From: Geosiphon pyriformis
Lineage: Eukaryota; Glomeromycota; Glomeromycetes; Archaeosporales; Geosiphonaceae
Length of the DNA stretch: 64,000 nt
Reading direction: 5' to 3'
Assembly: GCA_016748015.1 (NCBI GenBank)
Contig: JAAOMT010000597.1
Location: 138,351 to 202,350, forward strand
The position numbers and the translations under genes are program-made. Each line of letters starts with the position of its first letter. Within the stretch, counting starts at the first letter, position 1. This document shows positions 50,248 to 60,801 of the stretch, one piece after another. The notes below the pieces were generated by a model that saw only the letters and a list, made by a program, of their open reading frames with translations, ran no database searches and had not been told where the DNA came from.

Positions 50248-50765
50248 ATGATTATTCCTCAAAATATTCAACAAATATCCCAAAAATTAATATTAGCCTT
50301 GAAAACACTTCCTGACTTATCCATAATAATTAATGAAAATTAAATTAATTACATTCAGAAAAAAACCACAGCCCTAATAGTAAATAATTCTCAGAATTAT
50401 CACTCTTATAGAAAAAAAACAAGAGATTATTCTAAAATTCAATTACCAGAACTTTTGAAGCAAGCACTAAAAAAAAACCTTTTATTTGCCCCTATTGACA
50501 TTCCACCAAATGCCACAATTCAACAAAAACTTCTACTATTTCTTAATAAACAGAACAATAAACATACTCTTATCTATAAATATTTTCATATTGGAAAAAC
50601 ACTTTATGAACAAAAACTGGAACTTGAAGCAACACACATCACTCTTGAAGCTATTTAAAAACAAATTCACAATGAATTCAAGGCAGCAGCTGGACCAACA
50701 AACACTTACTACAAACTTAGAGCAGCATTTAGACTCCATGATTTATTCTACACTTGTGAAAACGT
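50248..50765 (+). pseudogene. 3' ORF of element 1 in env position, upstream half
   Basis: Starts ATG IIPQNIQQISQKLI, has single in-frame stops at 50341 and about 50656, and includes NLLFAPIDIPPNATIQQKLL, YKYFHIGKTLYEQK and AAFRLHDLFYTCEN. It is cut at 50765 by element 2 and the frame resumes at 60802. It contains no hydrophobic signal peptide or fusion-peptide-like segment, so it does not look like an envelope. Element 2 has a homologous ORF in the same place (59270-59905). Function unknown. Confidence 0.6.
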
Positions 50766-50829
50766 TGTTACTCATAGAAAAAAAAAACAGATATAAAAAA
50801 ATAGTAGACCAATAGAAAAGTAGTAGTTA

Positions 50830-51000
50830 GCACATAAGCACATTGCTCAGCAATGTGGAGCAATATTAGAAAGTATGGCATATTGCTTAGCAATGTGGAG
50901 CAATATTAGAAATCACAGCATATGGCTCAGCAATGTAGAGCAATGTCAAAAAAATACGGCACATTGCTTAGCAATATAAGCATTGTTTGAAAAATTATAG
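50830..51000 (+). repeat. 40-bp U3 repeats centred on TTGCTYAGCAA (5' LTR)
   Basis: Palindromes begin at 50843, 50883, 50923 (degenerate, GGCTCAGCAA) and 50964, a 40/40/41 spacing. Each is followed by TGTGGAGCAAT-like sequence that can pair again with the palindrome arm. Confidence 0.85.
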
Positions 51001-51041
51001 CACATCACTTGGGAATGTGAGCAATTTCATAAAACCCAAAT

Positions 51042-51054
51042 TATGTATATATAG
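51042..51054 (+). promoter_or_regulatory. TATA box of the element 2 LTR promoter
   Basis: TATGTATATATAG lies just downstream of the palindromic U3 repeats and is conserved at the same place in the 3' LTR (about 60196) and in the LTR at 63785. It probably sets the start of the genomic transcript. Confidence 0.55.
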
Positions 51055-51647
51055 CAGTAGTATTAGAAGTAGAAAAAACAGACCTCTCAGTTTAGATTTG
51101 ATCTAAGCAACCTGCTATTTACAAATATCAATAAATAATTATTCACCATCTCAATCTACTCTCCACTATCAACACTTTATGTTGATAGTAAGTTATACTT
51201 AACCACATGAGAACAATAGTTCTTGATCACAGCTATTGACAGGATACTAACTTGCAATTGCTTTTATTTATTTTTTTATTTTTTTATTTTATTTCTTTTG
51301 TTTTGTTATTTTGTTGGTTTTACTAAACTGATTAAAGATTAAGCACTGAGTTATTAATATCAAGAATAGTCTGGTAAAAGACCCCAAAGGAAGGATATAG
51401 GAATTGAGAATTTAAAGATAGCTTACTAGAAGGGCATCTCTGCCAAGATTACTGGCCACCATGCTGAGAAAAAAATTCGATGGAATTGCAATTCTGGGAG
51501 ACTACAGAAAAGACAACACTTAAATCTCTGTCTATTATACAAAAGACACTACAACAAAACTTTCAGATATTGACACCAGAATACCAACCCAGCACCAAGT
51601 TACAGATTTGTTATTTGACTTGAGATTCCAAATAATCATCTGTAACA

Positions 51648-51665
51648 TTTAGTGCTCCCTGTGAG
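51648..51665 (+). other. Primer-binding region of element 2
   Basis: Directly after the LTR end, TTTAGTGCTCCCTG corresponds to TTTGGTGCTCCCTG in the element 5 leader and TTTGGTGCTCTC in element 1. The TGGTGCTC core would pair with a tRNA 3' end (GAGCACCA); the tRNA cannot be named from the window. The first G is A here. Confidence 0.55.
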
Positions 51666-51710
51666 GTATAATCCTACAGAGAACCAGCACCAACTACACT
51701 TATTCCAAAA

Positions 51711-53640
51711 GTGGCAGAATCAGAAAGTATAGGAGCAAACCATTTAAGATTTGCAAAATCTTTATTTCAACACTACTGTCAACACTTAGGATTAAACCAA
51801 AATCATATATCAACGGAATCAGCCTTCAATTTTTATGTCAACAAGAAAATTGCATATTTGTTAAGAACACCAGTAAACATTGAATCAGCAAGAGAAACTT
51901 TTTACCACAAATTAATCCAAAACACCAGCCTACCAACAAATTATAATTTTGCATCCATCATTACTAAGATTAATAAAGAAATTGAACATCACACACAACA
52001 AAGATACCCAATCACTTATGCTAATAAAGGCAAAGGAAAATTACAAACACCAGCAGTGACATCAAAACAAATACAACCACCCACTTGAAAGAAAACCAAA
52101 GTTAAATTACCAACAAATTCATCATACCACTATATACCTGAAAGTATTATCAGCATCACATCAACAGGCACATCCACATCACATGTAACATTAATCTTTA
52201 GATGATTTCCATTTCAGAGTAAACAAAAGAAAGAAGATCTTCTAAGACCATACAGTATGTATTTTGAAGAATTTAAGTCCCAATTACCAACACCATCAAG
52301 ACTTCAATCTCTACCACCCCAACTAGATTTTGGAACTGTGAGTTCCTGGAAAGTAATGGAATTGAAGAAAGAACAAGAAGAAGAGGAAGAAGAATCTGAA
52401 AATCAAGAATTTACTTACCAGAACCCGATCCCAGAAAACCCAAACATTAAAACCCTGAATTTCCAGACTCAGCAAAATCTAAATTTAGAAAATCCGGAAA
52501 TTGAAACTCCAAATTTTCAAACACAGCCAAATCAGAACAACCAAAACTCTGACTTAATTAATCAATAAAACTTACCTCCTGGAATCATTATTAATTAGCC
52601 ACTAGCTGAACCCATATGACAGCCACTCCAACAACTGCTTTAATAAATTTATCAGCCACTGGTACCACAACAATAACAACAAATAGCATATGTACCAATT
52701 GCAAAGCTCAATAAATTTACTGGCGAAGAAGACAATGCCCAAGTCTGGCTGAATGATGTAGCTAAAGCAATTACAGCCAATAACTGGGATGATGCTAGAG
52801 CCATGCAAGCAATTTTCTACTTTTTTTAGGACACTGCCGATGCATGATATTAAAGCCTTGTCATCAAACCCCAAAATTTTAACGAATTCAAAACCGAATT
52901 CTTGAGGTACTTTAGTAACAATAATAGCATCAACAAATTAGCCAACACCTTCACCACAATCAAACAAGGGAAAACTGAAGCAGTTATAACTTATTTGGAA
53001 CAGTTCCACAGGAACCTATGCCAAATTCAAGCAATCCAAGCTGACTATTTTACAGTGCCACAAATTCTAAACCAGTTCATCTGTGGATTGCACAATAGCA
53101 TCCTCCAACATGTATGTCCAATACACCCACAAACTCTCCAGAATGCAGTTACCAATGCACAAGATTTTGAAGCAACTGAACTAGAAGCCAATTATGCTCA
53201 AGCTGTAAACCTGGTCATGAATAGATCATCTGAATTGGATTCCAAATTGAAACAATTCAGTGATTCAATTAATCAGAAATTAGAAGAATACTTAGCTAAC
53301 AATCACACAATATATCAACCATCACAATGACACAATAATTTGGGAAACACGGATTATTTCCAGAATTAGTTATGTTTAATATCCTCGACCAATCAACAGT
53401 GGCAGCAGGAAATGCATATTTGCCACTATTGTAGTAAACAAAGACATTTGCAATTTGAATGTCGAAAAAAGATAAGCAACCAGAGATCAGTTAATCAGTA
53501 TCAAAACTCTGATCACCAACTACAAACTCAGAATTACATCAGTAATCAATCAAACCCAGCTCTATATCAACAAGATTACCTACCTATGATACAGCCAATA
53601 TATTAAACACCAATAACACAACAATTATACTCACTTTTAG
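51711..53640 (+). pseudogene. gag of element 2, decayed
   Basis: The N-terminal part (51711-52088) is homologous to the element 5 remnant and starts at GTG where ATG may have stood. An acidic Gln/Asn-rich stretch follows (52257-52568). The capsid-like Retrotrans_gag region has KFTGEEDNAQVWLNDVAKAI, then stops near 52828, then a clean 142-codon frame (52902-53330) with ILNQFICGLHNSILQHVCPI. A CCHC knuckle CHYCSKQRHLQFEC lies at 53421-53462. Confidence 0.8.
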
Positions 53641-54026
53641 TTTATCAGCCTCTAGCAGCAATTTATTAACCACAGTTCCAACCCAATTATCAGCTGTAGT
53701 CTCAGGTAAATTATCCACCCCAACAATATCAAACACTACCATAGAACTTACCTCAAAACAGAACTCAAAGACCGAGCTTAACACAGCAAAGCTGGAGATT
53801 GTTGATGATAATTCATCAACTGATTTCCAGTTTTACAGCACAACTATTAGGATCTTAACCATGGAATTCAGACACTGGGTATGCCCAAAACCCGAATTTT
53901 TAGAACTATTTAAGTCTCCTGGTTATCCCAAAAGACACCCCACCCAATAATCTGAAAACCAACCAAAAACAATCACTCACCAACAACATACCTCCAGCCA
54001 CCGTCACCAACAATGAATCACTAGCA

Positions 54027-54449
54027 GTGATCTTTCCATTTGAACTTGAAGAAACTATACCAGTCTCATTATTCAGTAGAGCTGCTCTTAACACCAAACC
54101 AATCACTGCTATGTACACTGATGCCAAAGTCGATAACCACTCCATCAAACTAATCCTAGATAGTAGATCAGCTGGCAGCATTATTACAAAGCAACTCATG
54201 AACCAATTAGGTTACCAAGTTGATCACACTGCCAGCACCAGAATCATAACCACCAATAAAGCAACCAAAACTTCCATTGGTGAGATTAATGACTTTCCTA
54301 TAGAAGTCAACAACATCATTGTACTAATCAAAGTATTAGTCATGAAAGCCACCCAATACCAAGCACTTGTTGGTAATAATTGGCTATCTAAAACCAATGC
54401 ATTGCTTGATTGGAATACACAGAAGCTTCAAATCAGCCAGAATAGATGA
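54027..54449 (+). pseudogene. Aspartic protease domain of element 2
   Basis: A 140-codon frame with IKLILDSRSAGSIITKQLMN, INDFPIEVNNIIVLIKVLVM and YQALVGNNWLSKTNALLDWN. This is the best-preserved protease of the window, yet the DSG box reads DSR as in element 1. An acidic, Glu/Lys-rich linker with stops follows to 54780. Confidence 0.8.
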
Positions 54450-54819
54450 CACACACATGTATCAGCCACGTGTGGCCACTTTACAACCACCAACACAACA
54501 GCACAACTCATAGAGTTCGAAGAAGAAAAAGAAAAACCTACCTGGAAAGCTTATCAAGTGTCCTAGGCCAGCAAAAAACACAACAAACTGCTGCCAGTAT
54601 CTTTGTGGGACAACAATAACAGAAAAGGAAAGAAAAGAGAAGAACTTACCTGGAATGCTGATCAAAACTAAGAAACCCACAACGATCAGGACAAATTATC
54701 AACAACCTGGAAATAGGAAGAGGATAAAATAAAAGAAAAAAGGAAAAAAAAAGAAGAAAATTCCATACCAACCCCTATTCACCCTACATATACATACACA
54801 ACACCACAATTAAGCTGTC

Positions 54820-55640
54820 ATCGCCCAAAACTCATATGCATCAATTGTGATAAGAAATTGTCATCAATGAGTGTGTGTTGTGGCAATGAGGAAAAATACT
54901 CAACAGTAACCAAATTCTATTGCCGCGCATGCGTCATAGAATGCTTTGGATGTCCAAAATGAAAAAGAAAATGAGACAATAAACCATGCTTGGCTTGTGG
55001 AGAAACTCTTCTGGATGAAGGAATATGGAATAACATTCCTGGGTGAGGAAAAACGTGCAACAAATCATGTCAATACACAATTCTCATAAGTGACTGGATA
55101 AGAAAAAGAATGCCTATAGACACTGCCTAGAGACAAGCTGTCAAATGTCTGGATGGATGTCCACACAACAATAATGAAATCTGGCGAATGGCACTTGCCA
55201 AAATCAAAGGAACAATCCCAGAAAAAATAAAAACAATCAAAAACAACCCACTTGAACCCATAGAACTTGACTGGGACCCAGAACCAGTCATAAATCTACT
55301 AGATCCAGAACAATTCCATGAACACTACCAGAAATTAGCACCCACTAGAAAGGAACAAAAGCAATGGTTGGAAGAAATCAATACTCGATTATGTGATCAT
55401 TGTTTAATTCTTTGTGACTTCCAATATTGTAATAAGTGTGACCTCATTTACAATCCACCACCATGCATGATCTACACAATCCCAGAGGAAGAAGAACCAA
55501 TCAGCAGCTGTGCATCGGAATTGGAATCAGTTCTTAATCCCAATTCAGACTCTGACAACAATGATGACAAAAATAATGGTTTCAGCTCCATTCAAAATGG
55601 CAATAACAATGACAACAATTCCAACTCAGATTCAAACTCA
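54820..55640 (+). pseudogene. Cys-rich zinc-finger-like domain of element 2
   Basis: Cys pairs in order: CINC, (VCCG), CRAC, CFGC, CLAC and CNKSC up to 55080, with stops in place of likely Trp codons (54959-54961 and near 55044). An open frame (55188 on) then holds the linker LDWDPEPVINLLDPEQFHEH, a second small Cys cluster CDHC..CDFQYCNKC, an acidic Ser/Asn/Asp-rich tract, and leads directly into the dUTPase. Fusion in one frame shows that both are parts of the same polyprotein. Confidence 0.7.
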
Positions 55641-55659
55641 GATTCAAACTATGAACAAT

Positions 55660-56118
55660 ATATCATGCTTTTTGATTTCACCAAAGAACAGGAACTAAAA
55701 TGGTTCAGCGATAATGATAAAGGTATTATGCCAGAATGTGCCTATGATACTGACATAAGGTTTGATCTGAGATATTCAGAGAAAAATCCCATCAAATTGG
55801 AACCACATTTGCGCACTTGTATTGATCTGAAAATAGCACTAGAAATTCTAGCAACAATAGTTCAACTAGCATCTAAAAGTAGTTTAGCAAAAAAAAAAAT
55901 TAACATTAGAGGAGGAATAATTGATGCAAGATACATAAGAAATATTATTGCTATGCTACAAAATGATTCAGAAAGGCATATATCATAGATCCAAACAAAA
56001 AGATAGCACAGGCAATATTCCTACCTCTGGTAAAAATAGCTCAATTAGTGTTAGTGAAAAACAGAGAGGAATTAGAGATTACAGCTAGAGAGATACAAGA
56101 ATTCAGATCAACAAGTAG
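55660..56118 (+). pseudogene. dUTPase domain of element 2
   Basis: Motif 1 YDTDIRFDLRY (about 55743), motif 2 ASKSSLAKKKI, motif 3 GGIIDARYIRNI (about 55909, Tyr retained), then a frameshift near 55975, motif 4 KKIAQAIFLPL and motif 5 AREIQEFRSTSR (about 56083). Compared with the dUTPase consensus (RSGLA, GxIDxxYxG, RGxxGFGSTG), the deviations are mostly Gly to Arg or Glu, as expected from G-to-A changes. It lies between the Cys-rich domain and RT. Confidence 0.75.
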
Positions 56119-57500
56119 AATAGATATACCAGTCAATATAGCAGAGGAAGAAATTGTTAACAAAGAAGAAATTATCTCAACCTGTCAAGCAATTTCCATT
56201 CCACCATATAACCAGTATATGTTAGCCATAAAAAAAGAAGTAAAAGATCAAGTTCAATTGTTTGAAGCAGAAGCCACTATTTGTGAATCAGGAGAGATTG
56301 GACTCACCAATCTCTACATCTCAGCCAACAGCCCCAAAAATATTAAAATTCTCATTCACAACACAACTGGAAACATCATTGAAATACCAAAGAGAACCAT
56401 CATTGAATATTTAACCACTGAAGTTGAGAATCAACCACCAAACCACATTCCAGATTTTTTACAACTGTGTGGATATGTGAACATCACATCACAAACCATC
56501 TATGGATGAAGTGAATACTATCTGTTCCAACCAGAACAATTGGAACAGATAAACATAAGAAATCTAGATCCACTCCAACAGATGCAACTAAAGATGTTAC
56601 TCAGCAACTTCAATGACATCTTTGCTAGCAAAAATGAATTTGGCTGTACCAACATCATTCAGCATCAGATCAAAACTGGAGATGCAATGCCAATTAAACA
56701 AAGAGCATACAGAGTACTACCAGCTAGCCATGAGATCATTTGTCAAGAAATCAATCAGATGCTTGACAATGGGCTAATTCAGCCATTAATGAGTCCATGG
56801 TCGTCACCAGTGGTACTAGTCCAGAAAAAAATGGAAAAATTTGCTTTTGTGTAGATTACCAAAAATTGAATGGAATAACCAAGAGAGACAGCTATCCAAC
56901 TCCAAAAATCCAAAAACTATTTGATGCTTTTGGAGGAAACAAATGGTTCTTGATACTGGATCTAAATAGTGGCTACTGGCAAGTAGCCATAGATCCAGCT
57001 GACAAAAAAAAGACCACATTAACAACAAAAGAAGGGAATTTTGAATTTGAAGTCATGCCATTTGGCTTGATGAATGCTCCAGCAACATTCCAATAGCTCA
57101 TGGAAATTGTATATACTAGACTACTATGGAAATTAGTAGTCGTATACTTAAATGACACCAATGTATTCTCAAAAACATTTGATGATCATCTGCATCACCT
57201 CCAGCAGGTGTTTGAAAGACTAAAAAGAGCCGAATTGAAACTAAATGCAATAAAGTGTTTCTTTGAAAAAACTAAACTCAAGTTTTTGGGACATGTTGTA
57301 AGCAAAAATGGTATTAAAATGCATTTAGATAAGATTGCAATAGTAAAGAACTTTCCAGTACTAACAAATTTGCCAGAACTAAGGGCATTTTTGGGATTCG
57401 CAGGCTATTATTACTGCTTCATCAAAGACTTTTCCAAACTAGCTCAGTCATTTCACCAGTTACAAACTAAGAATGTAAAGTATGAATGGACTGAAGCTTA
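56119..57500 (+). pseudogene. Linker and reverse transcriptase of element 2, decayed
   Basis: The linker frame 56048-56509 ends at a TGA in place of Trp. RT motifs: NIIQHQIKTGDAMPIKQRAY, QEINQMLDNGLIQPLMSPW, KICFCVDYQKLNGI, WFLILDLNSGYWQVAID, FGLMNAPATFQ (then TAG at 57094-57096), and VVYLNDTNVFSK, where YLDD is expected. The thumb/connection has FLGHVVSKNGIKMH and LRAFLGFAGYYYCFIKDFSK. A TAA replaces a Gln codon at 57499-57501. Confidence 0.85.
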
Positions 57501-57504
57501 ACAA

Positions 57505-57970
57505 AAAGCATTTGACACATTGAGAAGAAAGCTTATTCAAGCTCCAGTGTTAATGTATCCAGATTACAGCAAATCATTTATTATCACTACAGATGTATCA
57601 GGTCAAACATTGGAAGCAGTACTATTGCAGAAAAGACCAGATGGAAGAAAACATCCAGTAGCTTATGCCAATAAAAGCTTAAATCCAGCTGAAAAGAACT
57701 ATGAAACTCCAGCACTGGAACACTTAGCAATCTATTGGGCAGTCATGAAATGGAGAAAATACTTGAGCCAAAAGTTTGAAATATACACGGATCACAAAGG
57801 ACTGACTTCAATTTAAAAACAAGAATTTGCAAACAATCGCCATATTAGATGAAAAATAGAACTTTTACCATTTAACTATACAGTACATTATAAAAAGGGA
57901 AAAGATAATGGAAATGCTGATGGATTGTTACAAATGAGACAAATCTAAAAACATTCCAACCCAAAAATAT
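57505..57970 (+). pseudogene. RNase H of element 2
   Basis: Open frame 57520-57816 with YPDYSKSFIITTDVSGQTLE, GRKHPVAYANKSLNPAEKNY and FEIYTDHKGLTS; the TTD, E and TDH acidic residues of RNase H are visible. A stop at 57815 is followed by the usual LPFNYTVHYKKGKDNGNADG segment. Confidence 0.8.
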
Positions 57971-57999
57971 AACAAAAAAATGAATATACAAAAATACCA

Positions 58000-59210
58000 A
58001 CAACTACAACATTATATAAAGATTTAATTGTTCAAGGAGAAATTATCTCAAAAAGAACAAAAAGACATAAAACAACAATCCAAATATTTTATTAACCATT
58101 AAAATATACTTTATTGGAAAAACAAGAAAAATTCAGATCAACCAATCAGAGTAATCACAGAATCAAAGAAAGAGACAATATTATTCAATATGCATTTAGA
58201 CCCAACAGCAGGGCATTTTCACAAAGAAGCAACCATGGAAAGAACCAGAAAAAGATACTATTGGCCATTAATGTATTTAGACATCATCCAATACGTGCAA
58301 AATTGTAATGCTTGTTAGAGAAGAGAAAAAGCAAGACCAAGTGAATCATTAAGACCAATTAAAGTAGAACAACCATTTGATCACATTGGAATTGACTTAG
58401 TTAGACCATTAACAATCACCAGCAGAGACAACAGATATATTGCAGTAGCCATGGACTATCTCACCAAATGGCCAAAAGCAAAAGCCATTCAAAGAGCAGA
58501 TGCAGAATCTGTTGCCAAATTTGTTCATCAAGATTTGATTTGTTGACATAGATGTCCAAAAAAACTATTATCAGATCAANNNNNNNNNNNNNNNNNNNNN
58601 NNNNNNNNNNNNNNNNNNNNNNNNNNNNNNNNNNNNNNNNNNNNNNNNNNNNNNNNNNNNNNNNNNNNNNNNNNNNNNNNNNNNNNNNNNNNNNNNNNNN
58701 NNNNNNNNNNNNNNNNNNNNNNNNNNNNNNNNNNNNNNNNNNNNNNNNNNNNNNNNNNNNNNNNAAACATTGTTGAAAAGAACATATGACTTAATGAAAA
58801 CACTAAAAAACAGACAACAAAAAGCAGCTGACAACATACAAAAGTCACAAGAGAAACAAAAAGAGAGACACAATAACCAACTATCAGACAAACCAGTTGA
58901 ATTCAAGATTAGAGACAAAGTACTTCTACATCATACTAAAGTGAAAAAACAATGGAATGAAAAATTTGACCCCAAATGCAATGGACCATTTCACATTGAA
59001 GAAATTTTTGGAAATAGAGCTTACAAATTAAGATGGGACAATAAAATCTTAGCCAAAGCAGCACATGGTAATCAACTGAAACAATATTACTAGATAGTAT
59101 TATCATCTACCAATAATATTCTACAACTAGAAGTACAAAGAATACTAGTTCAACCAGATGAGATTCCACAAGATCTGGAACCAATCATAGTTATTGAACC
59201 AAACACATAA
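58000..59210 (+). pseudogene. Integrase of element 2, interrupted by an assembly gap
   Basis: The core starts FDHIGIDLVRPLTITSRDN, AVAMDYLTKWPKAK and ADAESVAKFVHQDLI, then 185 N (58580-58764) hide the second half of the catalytic core. After the gap: KIRDKVLLHHTKVKKQWNEK and the GPF/Y module GPFHIEEIFGNRAYKLRW. The polyprotein ends about 59210 after ILVQPDEIPQDLEPII. Confidence 0.8.
58580..58764. other. Assembly gap (185 N)
   Basis: A run of N within the integrase core of element 2. Any frame across it is an artefact. Confidence 1.
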
Positions 59211-59269
59211 AATCAAACAATCAGAGAGTATATAAAGACACAGTATACACAACAAAAGCAATCAAGAAA

Positions 59270-59905
59270 ATAGAAATACCAGATTATATTCACACTATAG
59301 CTCAACAATTGTTTTAGGTCTTAAGTCAACAATAGTTAGACATGAAAATTATCATTAACAACCAAACAATTTGCTATTGAAACACTAAAAGAAAGACAAA
59401 AAACACACCATATTAGCAGATACCAAAGAATGATAAAAACTGGTCAGATAACATAATAGAAAAAGTAAAGAACACATTTGGGAAAATACCTATTATAGCA
59501 CCAACAGAAGAACTTACAAAAGAGAATTGGAAACAATGGACAGAACAACTTCTAATATCATATTGTTACTACCAGTTAGGTCGGAAGTTGAATATTCAGG
59601 AGTTGTATATCGACAAATCCAAAAAAATATTCAACCAAGACATAATACAGCAAATTAAAGAATTTATTAGAAAGAAAATAAATTCAACACTACATGTTAG
59701 AACAATATACTGACTACACAACATATTTTGAAACTATCCAGAAATACTATTACACTCTGACATGGAAACCATAACCATTAACCAATGGGAAAGAATGAAC
59801 AATACACAAGTGGAAGATATGAGAAACAGAGTCAAACAAACAATACTTGAAAAGGAAGTATTAGAATTAATTCAAAACAAAGATTTCGACAGAGCTCAAT
59901 ATTAA
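59270..59905 (+). pseudogene. 3' ORF of element 2 in env position
   Basis: Homologue of 50248-50765 plus 60802-60975 of element 1. Both start IP..I...I.Q.L, have an LG/IGK.L turn (YYQLGRKLNIQELYIDKSKK), then an arginine-led RxxxxLHxxF helix (YRLHNIF-like with a stop) and an acidic helical end. Element 2 reads ITINQWERMNNTQVEDMRNR in that end. No signal peptide or membrane segment. Three to four stops. The polypurine tract and 3' LTR follow at once. Confidence 0.6.
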
Positions 59906-59917
59906 AAAAAAAGAGAT
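59903..59917 (+). other. Polypurine tract of element 2
   Basis: AAAAAAAAAGAGATA directly precedes the 3' LTR at 59920, the position of the plus-strand primer of LTR retrotransposons. Confidence 0.6.
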
Positions 59918-59919
59918 AA

Positions 59920-60801
59920 TATTACTTATAGAAAAGAAAAACAGATATAGGAAAATAGTAGACCAATAGGAAAGTAGTAGTTAGTATGTGAGCATATTGC
60001 TCAGCAATGTGGAGCAATGTCAGAAAGTATGGCACATTGCTTAGCAATGTGGAGCAATGTCAAAAATCACAGCATATTGCTCAGCAATATGGAGTGATGT
60101 CAAGAAAATATGGCATATTGCTCAGCAATGTGAGCATTGCTTGAAAAATTATAGCACATCACTTGGGAATGTGAGCAATTTCGTAAAACCCAAATTATGT
60201 ATATATAGTGATAGCATTAGAAGTAGAAAGGACAGACCTCTTAGTTTAGATTTAATCTAAGCAACTTTCTATTTACAAATATCAATAAATAATTATTTAC
60301 TATCTCAATCCACTCTCCACTATCAACACTTTATGTTAATAGTAAGTGATACTTAACCACACGAGAACAATAGCTCTTGATTATGGCTATTGATGGGAAA
60401 CTAACTTGCAATTGCTTTCATTTATTTTTTTATTTTTTTATTTTATTTCTTTTGTTTTGTCATTTTGTTGATTTTACTAAACTAATTAAAAATTAAGCAC
60501 TGAGTTATTAATGTCAAGAATAGCCTGGTAAAAGACTCCAAAGGAAGAATATAGGAATTGAGAATTTAAGGATAGCTTACCAGAAGGGCATCTCTGCCAA
60601 GATTACTGGCCACCATGCTGAGAAAAAAATTCGATGAAATTGCAATTCCAGGAGGCTATGGGAAAGACAACACTTAAATCTCTGTTTATTATACAAAGAA
60701 CATCACAACAAAACCTTCAGATATTGACACCAGAATACCAATCTAGCACCAAGTTACGGATTTGTTATTTGACTTGAGACCCCAAATAATTATTTGTAAC
60801 A
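59920..60801 (+). repeat. 3' LTR of element 2 (882 bp)
   Basis: Same length and order as 50766-51647; begins TATTACTTATAG and ends TTGTAACA, followed by element 1 sequence. Confidence 0.92.
59985..60155 (+). repeat. 40-bp U3 repeats centred on TTGCTYAGCAA (3' LTR)
   Basis: Four perfect palindromes begin at 59997, 60037, 60077 and 60118, with the same 40/40/41 spacing as in the 5' LTR. Confidence 0.88.

Larger units (their letters stand above)
50766..51647 (+). repeat. 5' LTR of element 2 (882 bp)
   Basis: U3 carries four 40-bp palindromic repeats (50830-51000). A TATA box TATGTATATATAG is at 51042-51054, and AATAAATAA near 51131 could serve polyadenylation. It ends TGTAACA and is followed by the primer-binding region. 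The 3' copy differs at roughly one base in ten in the part I compared (first 120 bp), mostly transitions. Confidence 0.92.
50766..60801 (+). mobile_element. Element 2: complete-length Ty3/gypsy-like LTR retrotransposon (about 10.0 kb)
   Basis: LTRs 50766-51647 and 59920-60801 have equal length (882 bp) and termini TGTTAC (TATTAC on the right copy) and GTAACA. Flanking 4-mers are ACGT and ATGT, a duplication with one C-to-T change. The sequence on either side belongs to the 3' ORF of element 1. Content: gag, protease, Cys-rich region, dUTPase, RT/RNase H, integrase with a 185-bp assembly gap, and a 3' ORF. Stops and shifts make it inactive. Confidence 0.93.

Noticed and set aside
50455-50815. 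Open frames after integrase as a retroviral envelope
   Set aside because: No signal peptide, no transmembrane anchor, no furin-like site; homologous ORFs in elements 2 and 3 are equally soluble. Kept only as a 3' ORF of unknown function.
50830-51000. CRISPR-like array (regular 40-bp repeats)
   Set aside because: The repeats are contiguous, lie in an LTR U3, are duplicated in the other LTR and have no unique spacers; the genome is eukaryotic.
58552-58918. Frames running through the N block
   Set aside because: They consist of unknown residues across the assembly gap and have no meaning.
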